DNA of 64,000 nt. Origin: Polynucleobacter sp. MWH-Svant-W18 (GTDB taxonomy: Bacteria; Pseudomonadota; Gammaproteobacteria; Burkholderiales; Burkholderiaceae). This document shows, one piece after another, positions 28,049 through 35,928 of this stretch (its first letter is position 1; every line of letters starts with the position of its first letter). The position numbers were made by a program, and so were the translations under genes. The stretch lies in the NCBI RefSeq assembly GCF_018687495.1, contig NZ_CP061293.1, positions 496,001-560,000 on the forward strand, in the 5' to 3' direction. The notes below the pieces were generated by a model. The model was not told the origin of the DNA and ran no database searches. It saw only the letters and a program-made list of their open reading frames with translations.

Positions 28049-28142
28049 GTGTAACCACATTAGAAATATTGTTTAATACAATAAGGTTCACTTTGAAAGT
28101 CAAAACTTACAGTATTGGTTTACTTACACAAAAGTTACACAA
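28049..28142. repeat. Right arm-type repeats of the island
   Basis: TTACACAAAAGTTACACAA at 28124-28142 is identical to the left copy at 20120-20138. An inverted GTGTAAC unit lies at about 28050, just after the nuclease-like gene. Together these mirror the left-end arrangement and suit integrase arm sites. Confidence 0.6.
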
Positions 28143-28196
28143 ATGAAAAAGTCACCTATATCTTATTGTTCTATAAGTGGTTTTTTTAATGTAACT

Positions 28197-28211
28197 ATTG
28201 AGTGGGAATAA
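28197..28211 (+). repeat. attR: right direct repeat, remnant of original guaA end
   Basis: ATTGAGTGGGAATAA would encode Ile-Glu-Trp-Glu-stop, the same as the guaA end. It is therefore probably the displaced original 3' end of guaA; the island brought its own copy of these codons (with TAG) that now completes guaA. Confidence 0.8.
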
Positions 28212-28235
28212 ATCAGATTTGGTTTGTACTGGTAT

Positions 28236-29033
28236 ATGCCTGAATTACGTCAAACCGCACTTGAACTTTTAGCTGTCATAGACCCCGCAAGAAAAGTGGC
28301 GGGTGTTCAGGAATTATTTGCTGATTACCATCAGCAAAAGATAGAACTCAACACAACAGAAGTTTTTAATGCCCAAGGTCTTGAACTTCCTGGCAGACCA
28401 GTAAAACCTCAATTAATTCCTCCTTTAGAGGTTCCTAAGCGATCGATGGCAACTCCGGAGGGAAGAGTTTCTTTACTGCATTCCCTTGCCCATATTGAAT
28501 TTAATGCGATGAATCTCGCTTTGGATGCGATTTGGCGCTTCCCTGAGATGCCAGCGCAATACTATGCAGATTGGCTCAAAGTTACCAAGGAAGAGGCATA
28601 TCACTTTAGTTTGATAGAGGGGCACCTACAGTCGCTGGGTTTTGCTTATGGCGACTTCCCAGCTCACAACAGTCTGTGGGAGATGGTTGAGAGAACGTCT
28701 GACGCAATCATTGCCAGGATGGCGCTTGTTCCAAGAACCATGGAGGCAAGAGGTTTAGATGCGGTTCCAGCGATTCGAGATCGCTTCAAGCAAATTAAAG
28801 ATATTCAGGTAGTTGAAATTTTAGAAATCATCCTGAGGGATGAAGTTGGTCACGTATTGATAGGCAATCAATGGTTTAATTTCTTGTGCGCAAAAGAAAA
28901 TATTTCTCCAATTCAAGCATATCGGGAATTGGCGAGGGCTTATCGCGCCCCTACCATGCGAGGCCCTTTTAATTTGGAAGCACGCAAACGTGCAGGTTTC
29001 ACCCAAGAGGAATTAAGTTTGCTGGGTACGTAG
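28236..29033 (+). CDS. DUF455 ferritin-like diiron protein
   Basis: The 265-residue protein (MPELRQTALELL start; a TTG at 28224 would add four residues) is helical, with candidate carboxylate/histidine metal ligands in LAHIEFNAMNLALD, EEAYHFSLIEGHL and ILRDEVGHVLIG, the pattern of ferritin-like diiron proteins of the DUF455 family. The family is related in fold to MiaE-type hydroxylases, but its substrate is not established. It was probably the gene directly after guaA before the island inserted. A lipoprotein gene follows after 27 bases. Confidence 0.82.
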   Translation: MPELRQTALELLAVIDPARKVAGVQELFADYHQQKIELNTTEVFNAQGLELPGRPVKPQLIPPLEVPKRSMATPEGRVSLLHSLAHIEFNAMNLALDAIWRFPEMPAQYYADWLKVTKEEAYHFSLIEGHLQSLGFAYGDFPAHNSLWEMVERTSDAIIARMALVPRTMEARGLDAVPAIRDRFKQIKDIQVVEILEIILRDEVGHVLIGNQWFNFLCAKENISPIQAYRELARAYRAPTMRGPFNLEARKRAGFTQEELSLLGT

Positions 29034-29060
29034 TATGAATATCCATATTGAGGAGGTTTT

Positions 29061-29768
29061 ATGAATCTAGCGCTTCGCGTATTTGCTGCAGTATTCCCAT
29101 TGATATTGACAGCCTGCATCTCCTCTCAACCCTATCCAGAGGGAGCGGTCTTGCCTGCGCCAATAACTCCTCCAAAAGTTCGGGCTCCAAAGGTTGGTCA
29201 AGAATGGGTTTATACGGTGAGGAATGTTTTTAATCAAGCCGTAGTCGATACCGTGACTGAACGAGTAGTGTCGGTTGGTAAAGAAGTTCGCATAGAGCGC
29301 ATTGGAGAAAAAGCCGGACGCCTGCCAGATGAAATTCAGTCTCCTTGGGGTTATGTTTTACAGGACCCACATTGGAGTCCACCACAGGTATTTCAGCAGG
29401 CAATGCCTTTATGGCCGGAGCAGTTAGTTCCTGGATGGTCGGGTTTCTACCGAACTCGCTATCAGGCTCTTGGCTATCCTGACTCCAGTTACTACTGGGG
29501 GCTCAATGTTAATGCTATTGAATGGGAGCGAGTTTCAGTACCAGCTGGACAATTCACCACTCTCAAATACCAAAATGGGGCGCCCTATTTTGAGAGTAAC
29601 GATGTTTTTAGAATTGCGAATTATCGTCAAGAAGACGTCTGGCTTTCCCCGGAGATTGGCCGCTGGGTGATCCGCAGAGCTTATGGGCGTTACATTACTG
29701 CAGGCGTATATTGGGCTAACGCATATTGGGAAGATTATCTGGAGTGGGATCTAGTCTCCTGGAAGTAG
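29061..29768 (+). CDS. Lipoprotein of unknown function
   Basis: The 235-residue product has a lipoprotein signal peptide with lipobox LTAC (Cys19 anchoring; MNLALRVFAAVFPLILTAC). The mature part has a proline-rich linker (PAPITPPKVRAPKVGQ), then Trp- and Tyr-rich beta strands (VGQEWVYTV; DVWLSPEIGRWVIRR). A strong GAGGAGG ribosome site precedes the ATG. No enzymatic motif is visible. It lies 28 bases before queE. Confidence 0.75.
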   Translation: MNLALRVFAAVFPLILTACISSQPYPEGAVLPAPITPPKVRAPKVGQEWVYTVRNVFNQAVVDTVTERVVSVGKEVRIERIGEKAGRLPDEIQSPWGYVLQDPHWSPPQVFQQAMPLWPEQLVPGWSGFYRTRYQALGYPDSSYYWGLNVNAIEWERVSVPAGQFTTLKYQNGAPYFESNDVFRIANYRQEDVWLSPEIGRWVIRRAYGRYITAGVYWANAYWEDYLEWDLVSWK

Positions 29769-29796
29769 CTAAAGCGCTTAAAATAGGTATATTGCT

Positions 29797-30450
29797 ATGT
29801 ATACCGTTAAAGAACTTTTCCCAACACTTCAAGGTGAAGGCGCCCAAGCAGGGCGTGCTGCGGTATTTTGTCGTTTTGCTGGTTGTAATTTATGGAGCGG
29901 ACGCGAAGAAGATCGTGCGACCGCAGTCTGTCAGTTTTGCGATACCGATTTTGTAGGCAGTGATGGTGTTGGTGGAGGCAAATTTGAGACTGCCCAAGAT
30001 TTAGCGGATGCAATAGAGGCTTCCTGGAAAAGCACTTCAGCTGGACCACAGCAGCGCTACGTTGTATTTACTGGAGGCGAGCCACTGCTGCAATTGGATG
30101 ATGCGTTGATTGCGCAGCTTCATCTCAAGGGTTTTGAGATCGCGATAGAAACTAATGGCACCATTAAGGTTCCTAAAGGTATTGATTGGGTTTGTGTTAG
30201 CCCCAAAGCGGGTTCTGATTTGATTGTGTTGCAGGCAAATGAGCTCAAGTTAGTTGTCCCACAGGAAGCGGAAGAATCATTAGAAAAATTAATGGCGCGC
30301 TTTGAGAAGATGGATTATCGCAATCGATTCTTGCAGCCGATGGATGGACCTAACCTCAAAAGCAATACGCAATTAGCGGTTAGCCTCTGTCAAAGGCGCC
30401 CCCTTTGGAGGCTGAGTCTCCAATCCCATAAACTAATAGGTATTCGCTAG
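29797..30450 (+). CDS. queE: 7-carboxy-7-deazaguanine synthase
   Basis: QueE is a radical SAM enzyme that makes 7-carboxy-7-deazaguanine for the queuosine tRNA modification. The 217-residue protein has the N-terminal FPTLQGEGAQAGR and the cluster cysteines in a spread form (CRFAGCNLW then VCQFCDTDF), the insertion type known in many betaproteobacteria, then the SAM-binding FTGGEPLLQ and ETNGT. It ends SLQSHKLIGIR. queD follows immediately. Confidence 0.93.
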   Translation: MYTVKELFPTLQGEGAQAGRAAVFCRFAGCNLWSGREEDRATAVCQFCDTDFVGSDGVGGGKFETAQDLADAIEASWKSTSAGPQQRYVVFTGGEPLLQLDDALIAQLHLKGFEIAIETNGTIKVPKGIDWVCVSPKAGSDLIVLQANELKLVVPQEAEESLEKLMARFEKMDYRNRFLQPMDGPNLKSNTQLAVSLCQRRPLWRLSLQSHKLIGIR

Positions 30451-30466
30451 AACGTGATTGAGCTTA

Positions 30467-30931
30467 ATGACCAGTAAACAACCTGCAATTTCTATTACCC
30501 GCCGTCTTGAATTTGATTCGGGTCACCGTATTCCTAACCATGACGGCCAGTGTAAACACTTGCACGGACATCGCTATGCTATTGAAGTCACTTTAACGGG
30601 AGAGGTGGCTGATCATCCTGGAAAAGCGGATGATGGTATGGTTCTCGACTTTGGCGATATCAAGCGTTTGACCAATCAATATATTGTTGACGTTTGGGAC
30701 CATGCATTTCTTGTGGCAAAAGAAGATGAGGGCTTAGTTGCCTTCTTGGCCACCTTGCCTAATCACAAAACTGTAGTGATGGAACATGTGCCTACTGTTG
30801 AGAATCTAGCCAACACTGCATTTGCTATTTTGAAACCTGTTTTTGTAAAAGCTTTCGGCGGACGCCTCGAACTTTCTGCGCTTCGTTTATATGAGACACC
30901 CAATTGCTGGGCTGATGTACATCGGTCCTAA
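30467..30931 (+). CDS. queD: 6-carboxytetrahydropterin synthase
   Basis: QueD converts dihydroneopterin triphosphate to 6-carboxytetrahydropterin, the substrate of the QueE step. The roughly 154-residue product shows the zinc-binding histidines and catalytic Cys in DSGHRIPNHDGQCKHLHGHRY and the catalytic DHAFL and TVENLANTAF motifs. A TTG at 30458 would add three residues; ATG 30467 is preferred. Located between queE and tadA; its stop abuts the tadA ATG. Confidence 0.92.
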   Translation: MTSKQPAISITRRLEFDSGHRIPNHDGQCKHLHGHRYAIEVTLTGEVADHPGKADDGMVLDFGDIKRLTNQYIVDVWDHAFLVAKEDEGLVAFLATLPNHKTVVMEHVPTVENLANTAFAILKPVFVKAFGGRLELSALRLYETPNCWADVHRS

Positions 30932-31390
30932 ATGAGTCAAGCTGAGCTCGATCGCCAGTTTATGCAGCAGGCTCTAGAGCAAGCTAATTTAGCTGCTCTT
31001 GCAGGCGAAGTGCCTGTGGGCGCAGTACTTGTGCGTAATGGTCAAGTCATTTCCAAGGGGTTTAATCAGCCCATTACCCATCATGATCCTAGCGCCCATG
31101 CTGAAATGCTAGCTCTGAGACAGGCAGCTTTATCTGAGAAAAATTACCGCTTACCTGGCACCACTCTATATGTGACTCTTGAGCCATGCGTGATGTGCGC
31201 TGGTGCGATCTTGCATGCGCGGGTTGAGCGTATCGTGTTCGGGGCTACTGACCCCAAGACCGGTGCTGCTGGGAGCGTTTTAGATGTATTCTCATCAAAA
31301 CAAATCAATCATCAGACTACTGCAGAGGGTGGAGTGATGGGCGAAGAGTGCGGTCAATTATTGCGGGATTTCTTTAAGGAGCGGCGTTGA
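30932..31390 (+). CDS. tadA: tRNA-specific adenosine deaminase
   Basis: TadA deaminates A34 of tRNA-Arg(ACG) to inosine and is essential in most bacteria. The 152-residue protein has the zinc-deaminase motifs HAEM (AHAEMLALRQA) and PCVMC (LEPCVMCAGAILHAR). Its ATG follows the queD TAA without a gap, and its TGA overlaps the TTG start of ldcA, so the block is translationally coupled. Both queuosine synthesis and TadA act on anticodon position 34. Confidence 0.95.
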   Translation: MSQAELDRQFMQQALEQANLAALAGEVPVGAVLVRNGQVISKGFNQPITHHDPSAHAEMLALRQAALSEKNYRLPGTTLYVTLEPCVMCAGAILHARVERIVFGATDPKTGAAGSVLDVFSSKQINHQTTAEGGVMGEECGQLLRDFFKERR

Positions 31391-32331
31391 AAGCGATTCA
31401 CTTGATTGCACCTTCTGGAGCGAGCTTGGATGATAAAAGTCCTTTAGCAGGTATCGACTGGCTGAAGCATCAAGGTATAGCCATTGAGAATGCAGAGTGT
31501 GTAAAGCGAGTGCATGAGCGCTTTGCTGGAACTGACGAGGCACGCTTAAATGAATTAAATGGCCTATCCAAATTAAATCCAAAGTCAGTTGTAATGGCGA
31601 TGCGTGGAGGCTATGGCATTCATCGTTTACTTCCGAAAATTGATTGGGCCGGGATCGCCAAGTCGATTGAAAATGGCTTACAAGTTTGTGGACATAGTGA
31701 CTTCACAGTCTTTCAGTTGGGTTTGCTTGCAAACACTGGCGCTATGACTTTGGCTGGCCCAATGCTCAATTATGATTTTGGAAAGCTAGACGAAAGTGCT
31801 AATCCTATTGCTCCTGACACATTCATGTGGGAGCACTTTCAAAGTGCCATTCAGGAACGAAAACTGGATTGCACTGTATCGGCCCCCCAATCCTTTTTAG
31901 GAAAATCAAGTTCTGGTTCCCTTTCAGGGATCTTATGGGGCGGCAATCTCACTGTATTGGCTGGCTTAGTCGGAACCCAATATTTGCCATCTGAGCAGCA
32001 AACAAAAAATGGCATTTTATTTTTAGAGGATGTAAACGAGCACCCCTATCGGATTGAGCGGATGCTCATGCAATTGCTAGATGCAGGTGTGCTGAGTAAT
32101 CAGTCTGCAATTCTATTGGGGGGCTTTTCTGCCTATCGTTTGTACGATAACGATCGGGGCTACTCATTAGAGCGGGCAATCGAGGCGATTCGCACCCGCC
32201 TCTCTGACGCTATCCCCATCTTGACGGAATTGCCGTTTGGTCATCAAGCCAATAAGCTAACTTTGCCCGTTGGTGCAGGCGCTAGCCTCAATTACAGTGC
32301 TACTGGATTTACTCTTAAGGCCAATTGGTAG
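31387..32331 (+). CDS. ldcA: LD-carboxypeptidase (S66 family)
   Basis: LD-carboxypeptidases trim the terminal D-Ala from recycled murein tetrapeptides in the cytoplasm. The 314-residue product has the S66 landmarks MAMRGGYGIHRLL, the nucleophile Ser in CGHSDFT, the Glu in FLEDVNEHPYRIERML and the His in LPFGHQANKLTLPVGAGA. The start is TTG at 31387, overlapping the tadA TGA by four bases. The related MccF immunity proteins share this fold, but the context favours murein recycling. Confidence 0.88.
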   Translation: MKAIHLIAPSGASLDDKSPLAGIDWLKHQGIAIENAECVKRVHERFAGTDEARLNELNGLSKLNPKSVVMAMRGGYGIHRLLPKIDWAGIAKSIENGLQVCGHSDFTVFQLGLLANTGAMTLAGPMLNYDFGKLDESANPIAPDTFMWEHFQSAIQERKLDCTVSAPQSFLGKSSSGSLSGILWGGNLTVLAGLVGTQYLPSEQQTKNGILFLEDVNEHPYRIERMLMQLLDAGVLSNQSAILLGGFSAYRLYDNDRGYSLERAIEAIRTRLSDAIPILTELPFGHQANKLTLPVGAGASLNYSATGFTLKANW

Positions 32332-32967
32332 ATGGCTCTTATGCGCCCCTTGATCAGAGGTACACTATTTCTGATTGTGATTCTATTTGCAGGAGCTGTG
32401 ATGGCAATTGAAGAGCCGCAATTTACTGTTTTGGAAAAAACAGCCCCATTTGAGCTGAGATCTTATGCACCAATGATCTTGGCCGAGGTTCAGGTCGAGG
32501 GCGACTTAGATGAAGCCTCAAGTCAGGGCTTTCGGTTAATTGCAGCCTATATTTTTGGGCAGAATCAGGTCAGCGAGAAAATTGCGATGACTGCACCAGT
32601 AGCGGTTGAAGAGCAATTACCTAAAAGCGCCAAGATTGCTATGACTGCGCCAGTCAATATCGAAGCCAATTCTGGGAAATGGACTGTTTCATTTGTCATG
32701 CCTTCTGAGTACACCATGGAAAGTTTGCCAAAACCGCTAAACCCGAAGGTTCAGATTCGTCAGATACCTGCAGTAAAGCGTGCTGTAATCAATTTTTCTG
32801 GTTTTTACAACGAGAACAAGGTCGCTGAAAGAACTCTAGAGCTTGAGCAATGGATGAAAACTAGAAATCTCCAGCCGATAAGTGCGCCCAAATTTGCTCG
32901 CTACAATCCGCCCTGGACTTTGCCATTTCTGCGTCGTAACGAGATCATGATTGATGTTCGTGACTAA
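32332..32967 (+). CDS. SOUL-family heme-binding protein
   Basis: The 211-residue protein begins with a membrane or signal segment (residues 9-24, IRGTLFLIVILFAGAVMA), then the SOUL domain opening EEPQFTVLEKTAPFELRSYAP. Two copies of IAMTAPV occur about 20 residues apart, and GFYNENKVAERTLELEQWM closes the domain. Bacterial SOUL proteins are proposed to bind heme, with no firm role. Its ATG follows the ldcA TAG directly. It ends 12 bases from the convergent rlmJ. Confidence 0.83.
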   Translation: MALMRPLIRGTLFLIVILFAGAVMAIEEPQFTVLEKTAPFELRSYAPMILAEVQVEGDLDEASSQGFRLIAAYIFGQNQVSEKIAMTAPVAVEEQLPKSAKIAMTAPVNIEANSGKWTVSFVMPSEYTMESLPKPLNPKVQIRQIPAVKRAVINFSGFYNENKVAERTLELEQWMKTRNLQPISAPKFARYNPPWTLPFLRRNEIMIDVRD

Positions 32968-32978
32968 AATGAGCAGCT

Positions 32979-33848
32979 CTAAGCTTCAAAACTCTTCAGT
33001 AAGAACTGAGCCCCACCACCGATACCTAAGGCCTTAGTCAAGACGGGTAGCGCTTCTGCTAATTGTTTTTCTAGAGTCCACGGCGGGTTAATAATGAACA
33101 TACCACTGGCTTGTAGCCGCCTTTCACCAGGTGCATTTTCAACCCGTAATTCAGTATGAAGCCATGAGCGTTTATGGCTGCTTGCAATCTTTTTGAGACG
33201 ATCTGGTAGCGCAGCCGACTCTCTTCTGGAAAGAATCGGATACCAAATAGCATAACAACCGGTAGCAAAACGTTGCAGAGCTTCTTCCATCGCTGTTTCG
33301 AGATACCGATAGTCTTGTTTGTCTTCATAAGACGGATCAATCAAGACCAAGCCGCGTCTGCTGGGAGGCGGCAATAGACCTTTAAGTCTTGCAAAGCTAT
33401 CTTCAGCATAAACATCAATCTGTTTGGCTTGTTTTAGTTGGCCAATATTGTGACGCAGAATATCAATTTCTTTTGGGTGTAGTTCAAACAGCTTGAGTCT
33501 GTCTTGCGGCCTAAGTAGGCGCGCCAAAATAAAAGGGGACCCTGGATAGGTATCAAGTGCATTCCCGCTGCTTTCTGCTTGAATGAGGTCGAGATATCTC
33601 TGAACACCCTCAGGAATAGAGTTGCCATCTTTAATGAACTTGAGGAGTCGAATAATTCCACCTTCAGCTTCCTTGCTTACCGCTGCAAAACCATCCTTCA
33701 GGCTATATACGCCAGCACCAGCATGAGTATCGACAATGGTGAGTGCGCCAGGCTTTTCTTGTAGGTACTCAACTAGATGAATTAGGGTCAGATGCTTCAG
33801 TATGTCTGCATGACTGCCAGCATGAAAAGCATGTCGATAACTAAACAT
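32979..33848 (-). CDS. rlmJ: 23S rRNA (adenine2030-N6)-methyltransferase
   Basis: RlmJ methylates A2030 of 23S rRNA. The 289-residue product starts MFSYRHAFHAGSHADILKH, the family signature, and has motif IV as DPSYE (LVLIDPSYEDKQDY) rather than DPPYE, a substitution that keeps the backbone geometry. FIINPPWTLE near the end is also conserved. It is the last gene of the leftward operon behind the PAP2 phosphatase, six bases away. Confidence 0.92.
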   Translation of the reverse strand: MFSYRHAFHAGSHADILKHLTLIHLVEYLQEKPGALTIVDTHAGAGVYSLKDGFAAVSKEAEGGIIRLLKFIKDGNSIPEGVQRYLDLIQAESSGNALDTYPGSPFILARLLRPQDRLKLFELHPKEIDILRHNIGQLKQAKQIDVYAEDSFARLKGLLPPPSRRGLVLIDPSYEDKQDYRYLETAMEEALQRFATGCYAIWYPILSRRESAALPDRLKKIASSHKRSWLHTELRVENAPGERRLQASGMFIINPPWTLEKQLAEALPVLTKALGIGGGAQFLLKSFEA

Positions 33849-33854
33849 ATTGAA

Positions 33855-34646
33855 TTACTTTGACTTTGGGGAAGTGAAATTCAATTGCGCTTTAATGAAT
33901 AGGGCTAGCGTGATGAGCAAAATGACTACCGATGCGTATTGCAATGGTAGATTTAATTCATGATCCATGATTTGTGTCAGATGCGCATAAATTGCAACTA
34001 CACCGCCTATGGCAACTAGGCGAAGCCATAACCCATTAAATAATAAGTATCGGTTGGGTATTAAATTAGTCAGAATTGCTCCAAGCATTCCGCACCACAT
34101 ACCAAATCCTGCACCACCAAGCACATCAGTAAGCCAGTGTGCTCCCACTGCATTGCGCGATAGACCAACTAAAGCTGCAATCACAAATAAAATCAGCATC
34201 GGTCTGCGCTTATCTTTTTCGCAAGAAAAATACAGAGCAGTAGCGATAGCAAAGGCTGTGAGAGTGTGGCCTGATGGAAAGGCTTTTTGGAGCAGGGGTT
34301 CACCCAGGCGATGGAAACTCCCATCTAGCAATACTCCTGCAGGCCTTGGCAAATCAAAAAAGTTTTTAAGCGAAGTACTTGCAAGTGCAGAAATTGCGCC
34401 AGCAATGATACCTGCTGTTAAAGCGCGAGGCGCTAACAATATCAATGGGAATGCAATGGCAAATGTGCCCCAACCATTACCCAAAAAGGTGAACCATGCC
34501 CACAGAGTATCAGGTAGAAACTGGGTGTAGTGGTTGATAAATAGAAAAGTGACGCTCTGAAACTCACCCAAATAGATTGCCAAGGCAAGCGCCAATGGCA
34601 GTAGCGGAATCAACCAAGCATATACAGAAACGACCCGATTGCGCAT
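33855..34646 (-). CDS. PAP2-family membrane phosphatase
   Basis: The 263-residue integral membrane protein has six or so hydrophobic helices and the three phosphatase motifs: KNFFDLPRPAG, PSGHTLTAF and SRNAVGAHWLTDVLGG. Such enzymes remove phosphate from lipid pyrophosphates, lipid A or phosphatidylglycerol phosphate. It stands directly after the GT9 gene in an envelope-glycosylation operon, so a lipid-carrier or lipid A role is likely. The exact substrate is not readable. Confidence 0.87.
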   Translation of the reverse strand: MRNRVVSVYAWLIPLLPLALALAIYLGEFQSVTFLFINHYTQFLPDTLWAWFTFLGNGWGTFAIAFPLILLAPRALTAGIIAGAISALASTSLKNFFDLPRPAGVLLDGSFHRLGEPLLQKAFPSGHTLTAFAIATALYFSCEKDKRRPMLILFVIAALVGLSRNAVGAHWLTDVLGGAGFGMWCGMLGAILTNLIPNRYLLFNGLWLRLVAIGGVVAIYAHLTQIMDHELNLPLQYASVVILLITLALFIKAQLNFTSPKSK

Positions 34647-34651
34647 TCGGT

Positions 34652-35911
34652 TTAACGACCTTTTGCCTGATCGGCCGCTTGTAGTTGAATATTCACCTTC
34701 TCCAAAACTTGAGTCACGCTAATTGCTTGCATGCAAACATTATCGTGACAGGGGGTTTTGCGATGATTGGCTGCACTGACGCAGGGTGAACAGGCCAAGT
34801 TCGCAGTGATTGCAATCGAGTTACCAATTGAGCCATACAGGGCTGGTGTTTCTGGGCCAAAGAGGACCACTGTTCTTAGTGCTGTAACAGCTGAGAAGTG
34901 ACCCGGACCAGAATCATTGGTGACCATCACATCAGAAAGGGTGTAAAGCGGGGGCAATTCTGCAAAGCTTACTTGTCCTGCAAAGTTCAATGCATTTTTG
35001 ACATTGGCAACCACGCGTACCTTTTCAACGTAAGCCAATTCAGCAGGGGAGCCAGTGATCAATATCAGATCATGCGGATATTGCTGATGAACGCCTTGAA
35101 TTAACTCCGAGAAACGCTGCTGCGCCCAGCGCCGTTGTGGCAATAGATCGCTAGCATTGGGATTAATCAAAATTAAGCGATGCTTGCCATAAACATATTC
35201 AATGCCAGCCTCTTTGGCCAATTTCTCAATCCGCTCACGAACCTTTTCTAGTGCTACTGGATTAATCACAGCTTGCTCTAAACGTACTTCAGAATCCGGA
35301 ATCTGAATTTTGCTGAATGGCACTTCAATCTTGTCAGCAAATGCCGCATGAATTAACGACAAAAAGTTCTTAGTGATATGGATGTGTGGGTTGTAATGTA
35401 CTTTGCGAGTGAGCATGCAACCACGCCATAAACCCTCACCGTGAAAGATATGGTATCCCACGCGACGTCTTGCACCGCATAAGCCAGTGAGTAAAGCGGT
35501 AAATCGGGAGAACAACTCCAAATCAATCACAGTGTCAATGCGATGACGGCGGGCAACGATTAGAAAGCGGAGAGTATCTTTAATCAAGCCACCTAAGCTA
35601 GATGAATCAATTGTGAAAATATTCTCAGGTTTAACAGTATTTAATAAAGTCAGACTCGCGCGATTGCTTTTGAAGATCAAAAAGAAGAGTTCAGCTCCAC
35701 GCGCTTGGGCATTACGCATCGCAGGATCAACCAAAATAGCACTTCCCATTTCTGAGAGCTCAATAAACAGTAGTTTTTTGGGGGCCTGAGGCTCACGACT
35801 CAAAAGATTCCGGGCGCTATCCATGAGCGCTACCAGCGGAGTGGCGATCGCACAAAGCGGTACGCCGACCCAATGATCAATGGCACGCATGGTATTGACG
35901 CTAATAGTCAT
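34652..35911 (-). CDS. Glycosyltransferase family 9 (heptosyltransferase-like)
   Basis: The 419-residue protein has the GT9 fold of LPS heptosyltransferases: an N-terminal Rossmann half (about 45-220) and a C-terminal half with LILINPNASDLLPQRRW, YTLSDVMVTNDSGPGHFSAV and FGPETPALYG. The C-terminal CSPCVSAANHRKTPCHDNVC segment is typical of a GT9 subgroup. It probably adds a sugar to an LPS or lipid-linked acceptor. It lies between a flippase-like and a PAP2 gene, all leftward. Confidence 0.85.
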   Translation of the reverse strand: MTISVNTMRAIDHWVGVPLCAIATPLVALMDSARNLLSREPQAPKKLLFIELSEMGSAILVDPAMRNAQARGAELFFLIFKSNRASLTLLNTVKPENIFTIDSSSLGGLIKDTLRFLIVARRHRIDTVIDLELFSRFTALLTGLCGARRRVGYHIFHGEGLWRGCMLTRKVHYNPHIHITKNFLSLIHAAFADKIEVPFSKIQIPDSEVRLEQAVINPVALEKVRERIEKLAKEAGIEYVYGKHRLILINPNASDLLPQRRWAQQRFSELIQGVHQQYPHDLILITGSPAELAYVEKVRVVANVKNALNFAGQVSFAELPPLYTLSDVMVTNDSGPGHFSAVTALRTVVLFGPETPALYGSIGNSIAITANLACSPCVSAANHRKTPCHDNVCMQAISVTQVLEKVNIQLQAADQAKGR

Positions 35912-35928
35912 ATTTTTATTCTGAAGAA

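Larger units (their letters stand above)
20065..28211 (+). mobile_element. Integrative genomic island at the 3' end of guaA
   Basis: About 8.1 kb between two copies of ATTGAGTGGGA plus a stop codon. Inside, the DNA is visibly richer in A and T than its flanks, and arginine and isoleucine are mostly written AGA and ATA, unlike the neighbouring genes. It carries a tyrosine integrase next to the left end, a second small recombinase and cargo of mostly unknown proteins, including a possible methyltransferase-nuclease pair. guaA is a recognised integration hotspot for islands in other proteobacteria. No conjugation, capsid or portal genes are seen, so transfer would depend on a helper. Confidence 0.92.
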
